Part shown: one piece after another, positions 5,740 through 8,334 of the stretch | Layout: each line of letters opens with the position of its first letter | Numbering within the stretch: the first letter of the stretch is position 1 | Origin: an uncultured Phycisphaerales bacterium | GTDB lineage: Bacteria > Planctomycetota > Phycisphaerae > WQYP01 | Direction: 5' to 3' | Assembly: GCA_937901265.1 (NCBI GenBank) | Contig: CALCHA010000330.1 | Coordinates: 1-8,334 of the forward strand | Length of the DNA: 8,334 bases | The notes under the pieces: model-generated | The model's input: the letters and a program-made list of their open reading frames with translations, nothing else | What the model was told of the DNA's origin: nothing | The model's database searches: none | Made by a program: the position numbers and the translations under genes

Positions 5740-7647
5740 ATGAAGCTTGTTCGCTGTCTTTGCCTGCTCGCCCTGTGCATGGGAACCGCCGTCGGCCGGG
5801 CCCGGGCGGAGGGCCCCACGCTGCAACTGACCTGGGGGGAGTCGGACCATGCGTCGGGCATTTACCATCCGGCGGAGACGGCGCGGCTGGGGGTGCTGGT
5901 GGAGAACACGACGAGCGAGCCGCAGCCGCTGGCGGGAGAGATCACGTTTGGGGCACCCTCGGATGGGGGCGCGGGGTTCAAGCCGATTTCGGTGACGCCG
6001 ATCACGCCCACGAGCGTGGCACCGGGGCAGCGGGCGAAACTGCCGCTGATGGTGAGCTTCGCCAATGCGGGGCCTTACGAGCTGCGGTGGCGGGCGAATG
6101 CGAAGGATCCCGGGGTGGTCATCAGCAGCGCCGCGAACCTGCCGCTGACCTGTATCTTTGCTCCGCGGACGCCGCCGCAGCCGATCACCGCGGTGCGCCG
6201 GGTTTCTCCCTGGGTGCTGCCGCTGCCGGCCGAGGCGGCGAAACTGCCGAACTATTTGACGGACCTGGCGAAGCAGACGTCGGTGGCGAGCTTTCTGCTC
6301 GATGAGCCCTTCCGCTATGACCCGGACACCAGGCTCGCCTTGGCGGTGGGCGCCGGGTTGGACGCTTCCGCGGAACAGCTCGATGCGCTTTTCACCGAGG
6401 CGGCGGCCCTGCGCTCCGGCGGCGAGGGAGGCATCCTCCTGCGCGTCACCCTGCCAGTGAGCGGCAACGAGAACGTCCCCACGATCCTGGGAGCCTACAT
6501 CACTGACGCGCACCAGCGGCTCCACGGGGCGCTGCACGGCATCGTGCTGGTGCCGCAGGTGCCCGACGATCTGCCGCTGACTGCCGCCCTGCGAGACCGC
6601 TTCCATGTGCTTTACCTCGCGGCGTACAAGGCTGCGAAGGCGGCGGACAAGAACATCGTGATGCTGGGGGCGGGTTCTGCCGCCGCGACGGACCAGTGGC
6701 TGATCGCGGGGGATTCGCTGGCGGCGTATGTGGATGCGGTGGCGGTGGGGGACGCGGAGCAGTGCCGGCAGGCACACGCTCTGGTCCCGGGCCGCCCGCT
6801 GTGGCTGCTGCCGCCGGGAGCGTACCACTGGGGCGACACGCCGGCGGCGGCGGCGCTGGCGGAGGGGGCGAGCATGGTGGGCCTGCCCGCGCCGGCGGAG
6901 GATCGCGGCGTGACGGCGCACCTGCTGGGCGGATCGGTGCTCTTTCAGAATCTTTCGGATGCCCATGCCCACCCCGAAGAGGCGCTGGCGCATCGCGCCG
7001 GGCTGCCCTGGATGGCGGTGTTTCAGGGAGATCATTTTGCGGTGGCCGCCATCGCCGGGCTTGGGGCGGGCACGCCGCTGGACCTGCGGTATCCCGGGCT
7101 GGCGGCAGGCAAGACGGTGATCGACCGCCCGTCGGAGAGCGGCGATCCGGCCTACCCGAACATCCGCGTGCCCAACGACCTTCGCTCCTTGCGCGTGGTC
7201 GACGCCCAGGGTGCGACCATTGACTGTGCCGTGGGCGACGACCTTTATGTGCCGGCGGGGGACAAGCTGGTGTATTTGCTGGCACCGGGCAATGCGGAGG
7301 ACCTGGCGGCGATCCTGCGTCCGGCGCCGGTGGCGCGGGTGCCGGTGTTCGATTTCACGCTGGCGATTCCCCCGGATGTGGGGGGCGAAGGGGGCGGGGG
7401 GCTGACGCTGCGGCTGACCAACATTTCGGACAAGGCGCGCGGGGGGACGGTGCGGGTCTTTCGGCCGACGGGCGATGAAACGCGGCCGCCCGAGCCGCTG
7501 GCGACGCGGGTCTTCGATCCGGTGGCGGCGGGGGACACGCGGGAGGTGTTTCTCGACGCCGGCACGAGCGTGAAGGTGGGCCAGCCGCTGGTGCTGGAGT
7601 TCGTGACCCCCGGTCTGACCCAGCGGACGGGGCTGATCCTGCACTGA
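5740..7647 (+). CDS. Secreted glycosidase-like protein, probably catalytically degenerate (clan GH-A resemblance)
   Basis: The product has 635 residues from the ATG at 5740. An in-frame GTG at 5731 would only add three residues before the signal peptide. Residues 1-23 are a Sec signal peptide ending ARA|EG. Residues 45-118 look like an Ig-type sandwich (RLGVLVEN, KLPLMVSF, GPYELRW). The middle follows clan GH-A (GH39-like) barrels: ILLRVTLP (232-239), then HGIVLVPQVPDD (266-277) where active enzymes have the NEP motif, then AAYKAAKAADKNIVMLGAG (294-312), then YVDAVAVGDAE (330-340). Residues 430-515 resemble the accessory beta-sandwich of such enzymes (VVDAQGATI, KLVYLLAP), and 535-625 form another beta domain. 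The acid/base Glu is replaced (QVP), so a binding or structural role in the periplasm or at the surface is likelier than hydrolysis. It starts 49 bases after rdgB, with a weak ribosome site. Confidence 0.75.
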   Translation: MKLVRCLCLLALCMGTAVGRARAEGPTLQLTWGESDHASGIYHPAETARLGVLVENTTSEPQPLAGEITFGAPSDGGAGFKPISVTPITPTSVAPGQRAKLPLMVSFANAGPYELRWRANAKDPGVVISSAANLPLTCIFAPRTPPQPITAVRRVSPWVLPLPAEAAKLPNYLTDLAKQTSVASFLLDEPFRYDPDTRLALAVGAGLDASAEQLDALFTEAAALRSGGEGGILLRVTLPVSGNENVPTILGAYITDAHQRLHGALHGIVLVPQVPDDLPLTAALRDRFHVLYLAAYKAAKAADKNIVMLGAGSAAATDQWLIAGDSLAAYVDAVAVGDAEQCRQAHALVPGRPLWLLPPGAYHWGDTPAAAALAEGASMVGLPAPAEDRGVTAHLLGGSVLFQNLSDAHAHPEEALAHRAGLPWMAVFQGDHFAVAAIAGLGAGTPLDLRYPGLAAGKTVIDRPSESGDPAYPNIRVPNDLRSLRVVDAQGATIDCAVGDDLYVPAGDKLVYLLAPGNAEDLAAILRPAPVARVPVFDFTLAIPPDVGGEGGGGLTLRLTNISDKARGGTVRVFRPTGDETRPPEPLATRVFDPVAAGDTREVFLDAGTSVKVGQPLVLEFVTPGLTQRTGLILH

Positions 7648-7674
7648 GCGGATTGTGCAGGGGCGCGGTGCATG

Positions 7675-7697
7675 AACGCGTGAGGCGTTTATTCTTT
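7675..7697 (+). terminator. Possible weak terminator after the glycosidase-like gene
   Basis: AACGC (7675-7679) pairs with GCGTT (7685-7689) around GTGAG, followed by the T-rich TATTCTTT. The stem is only 5 bp, so it could be an attenuator, or simply chance. The same T-rich stretch could serve as a -10 box for the next gene, though no -35 box fits. Confidence 0.35.
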
Positions 7698-7724
7698 GGC
7701 CCATCCCCTTTACCATGCCCCCTC

Positions 7725-8334
7725 ATGGGCGAACTTTCCATTCCGCCGCTGCTGGCGCATCAACCCGAACAGCTTCCGCCTGGGCGCTGGCGGGTGCTCA
7801 TTTTACCGATTTTGATGGCGATCCTGGGCATCCTCATGGCGCAGGCGTTCACGACCTCCGGGCAGGACAACCGCCGCGTCCATGACCTGCTGGAGCTGCA
7901 GGCCCGGCGATTGAAGGCCTCGGGCGAGCTGGCGGCGACGCAGCTGGAAATCTCACATCTCGAGCACCTTCCGGCACTGGACATGGCCGCGGCGAGGTCG
8001 CTGCAGAACCTCCAGGGGGAGCTGCCCGCGCTGCAGCAGGCCGTCGAGGACACGGGGAAGGCGGGGTTGAGCGGCTTTGCGAAGTATGGCCGCCAGTTCA
8101 CCAACTGGGATGGCTACCGATATGAGGAGATCGTGGAGGGGGGCTACGTTTATCACCAGCCGACGGACAGTGAGGCGGTGCAGCGGCAATCCTGGATGGA
8201 ATGGCCTGGACCCGGGGGCGAGAAGCGCACCAAAAACGTGGTGTGGTATCCGCTCTACCCGCTGCTGGCGCGCGGGGTAATGACCATCAGCGGGGTGAGC
8301 GCCAACGCCGCGCTGACACTGGTGGCGGAGGGAT
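7725..8334 (+). CDS. N-terminal part of a PIG-V-like GT-C membrane glycosyltransferase (runs off the window)
   Basis: An open frame from the ATG at 7725 runs without a stop to the window end, giving 203 residues so far. Residues 23-42 are the first membrane helix (RVLILPILMAILGILMAQ). FTNWDGYRYEEIVEGGY (125-141) matches the WDGxxYxxIAxxGY signature of PIG-V-type mannosyltransferases, where the Asp lies in the first extracytoplasmic loop and is the likely catalytic residue. VVWYPLYPLLARGV (172-185) matches their FPLYPLL motif at the next helix. Such enzymes move mannose or similar sugars from polyprenyl-phosphate donors to acceptors outside the membrane. Unusually, residues about 46-115 form a Leu/Glu/Gln-rich helical, coiled-coil-like segment between helix 1 and the WDG motif. 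No clear Shine-Dalgarno site is seen. A GTG at 7680 is an alternative start. It is 77 bases downstream of the glycosidase-like gene. Confidence 0.8.
   Translation, partial: MGELSIPPLLAHQPEQLPPGRWRVLILPILMAILGILMAQAFTTSGQDNRRVHDLLELQARRLKASGELAATQLEISHLEHLPALDMAAARSLQNLQGELPALQQAVEDTGKAGLSGFAKYGRQFTNWDGYRYEEIVEGGYVYHQPTDSEAVQRQSWMEWPGPGGEKRTKNVVWYPLYPLLARGVMTISGVSANAALTLVAEG

Noticed and set aside
3529..7698. TATTCTTTG occurring both at 3529-3537 and at 7690-7698 upstream of + genes
   Set aside because: The first copy belongs to a plausible promoter, but the second has no matching -35 box and also fits the tail of a weak hairpin. Two copies of a 9-mer are not enough evidence for a shared regulatory site.
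5599..7716. A 705-residue open frame on the minus strand
   Set aside because: It is an Arg/His/Pro-rich translation antisense to the secreted protein, which has a signal peptide and domain pattern. It is a typical GC-rich shadow.
1..8334. Search for a defence, toxin-antitoxin, CRISPR or mobile system
   Set aside because: No regularly spaced repeats, transposase or integrase motifs, terminal inverted repeats or toxin-antitoxin-like gene pair were seen. The genes look like ordinary chromosomal metabolism and envelope genes.

Overview
The window is GC-rich (roughly two thirds G+C by eye), with strongly GC-biased third codon positions and long open shadow frames on the opposite strand. Shine-Dalgarno sites and sigma70-like promoters are recognisable. 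The mix of exported beta-rich proteins of unknown function, a lineage-restricted-looking small protein and a PIG-V-like glycosyltransferase suggests a chromosomal segment from a Planctomycetes (Phycisphaerae-like) or other PVC-group bacterium. That is an inference from style, since no rRNA or marker gene settles it. I see no mobile element, CRISPR array, tRNA or rRNA.

Left part (1-3388). A 3' gene fragment on + ends at 101 and converges on a minus-strand two-gene operon. In transcription order this operon is a membrane-anchored or exported beta-rich protein (1951-1247) and an exported peptidylarginine/agmatine deiminase-like protein (1250-141), joined by a 4-base ATGA overlap. Upstream, also on minus, lies an autonomous unit for a 93-residue protein with its own promoter, strong ribosome site and a textbook Rho-independent terminator. 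Next on minus is a nitroreductase-family flavoprotein (3388-2687).

Right part (3389-8334). A divergent intergenic region carries a likely + promoter (17-bp spacer). It drives a probable gene series: a two-part protein with a kinase-fold C-terminal half (HxDLxxxxN and DFG motifs), rdgB (dITP/XTP pyrophosphatase, nucleotide-pool sanitation), a large secreted protein that looks like a catalytically degenerate clan GH-A glycosidase with flanking beta-sandwich domains, and the 5' part of a multi-pass GT-C (PIG-V-like) glycosyltransferase that runs off the window end.

No complete known system is apparent. The most unusual items are four proteins that match known folds but differ at key sites: the deiminase-like protein lacking the Asp of its HxD motif, the kinase fused to a partial Rossmann-like domain, the glycosidase-like protein without the NEP glutamate, and the GT-C enzyme with an extra helical segment between its first membrane helix and its catalytic loop. 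The last two, with the kinase, could form a cell-surface glycan or glycoprotein locus, but this is inference from adjacency only.
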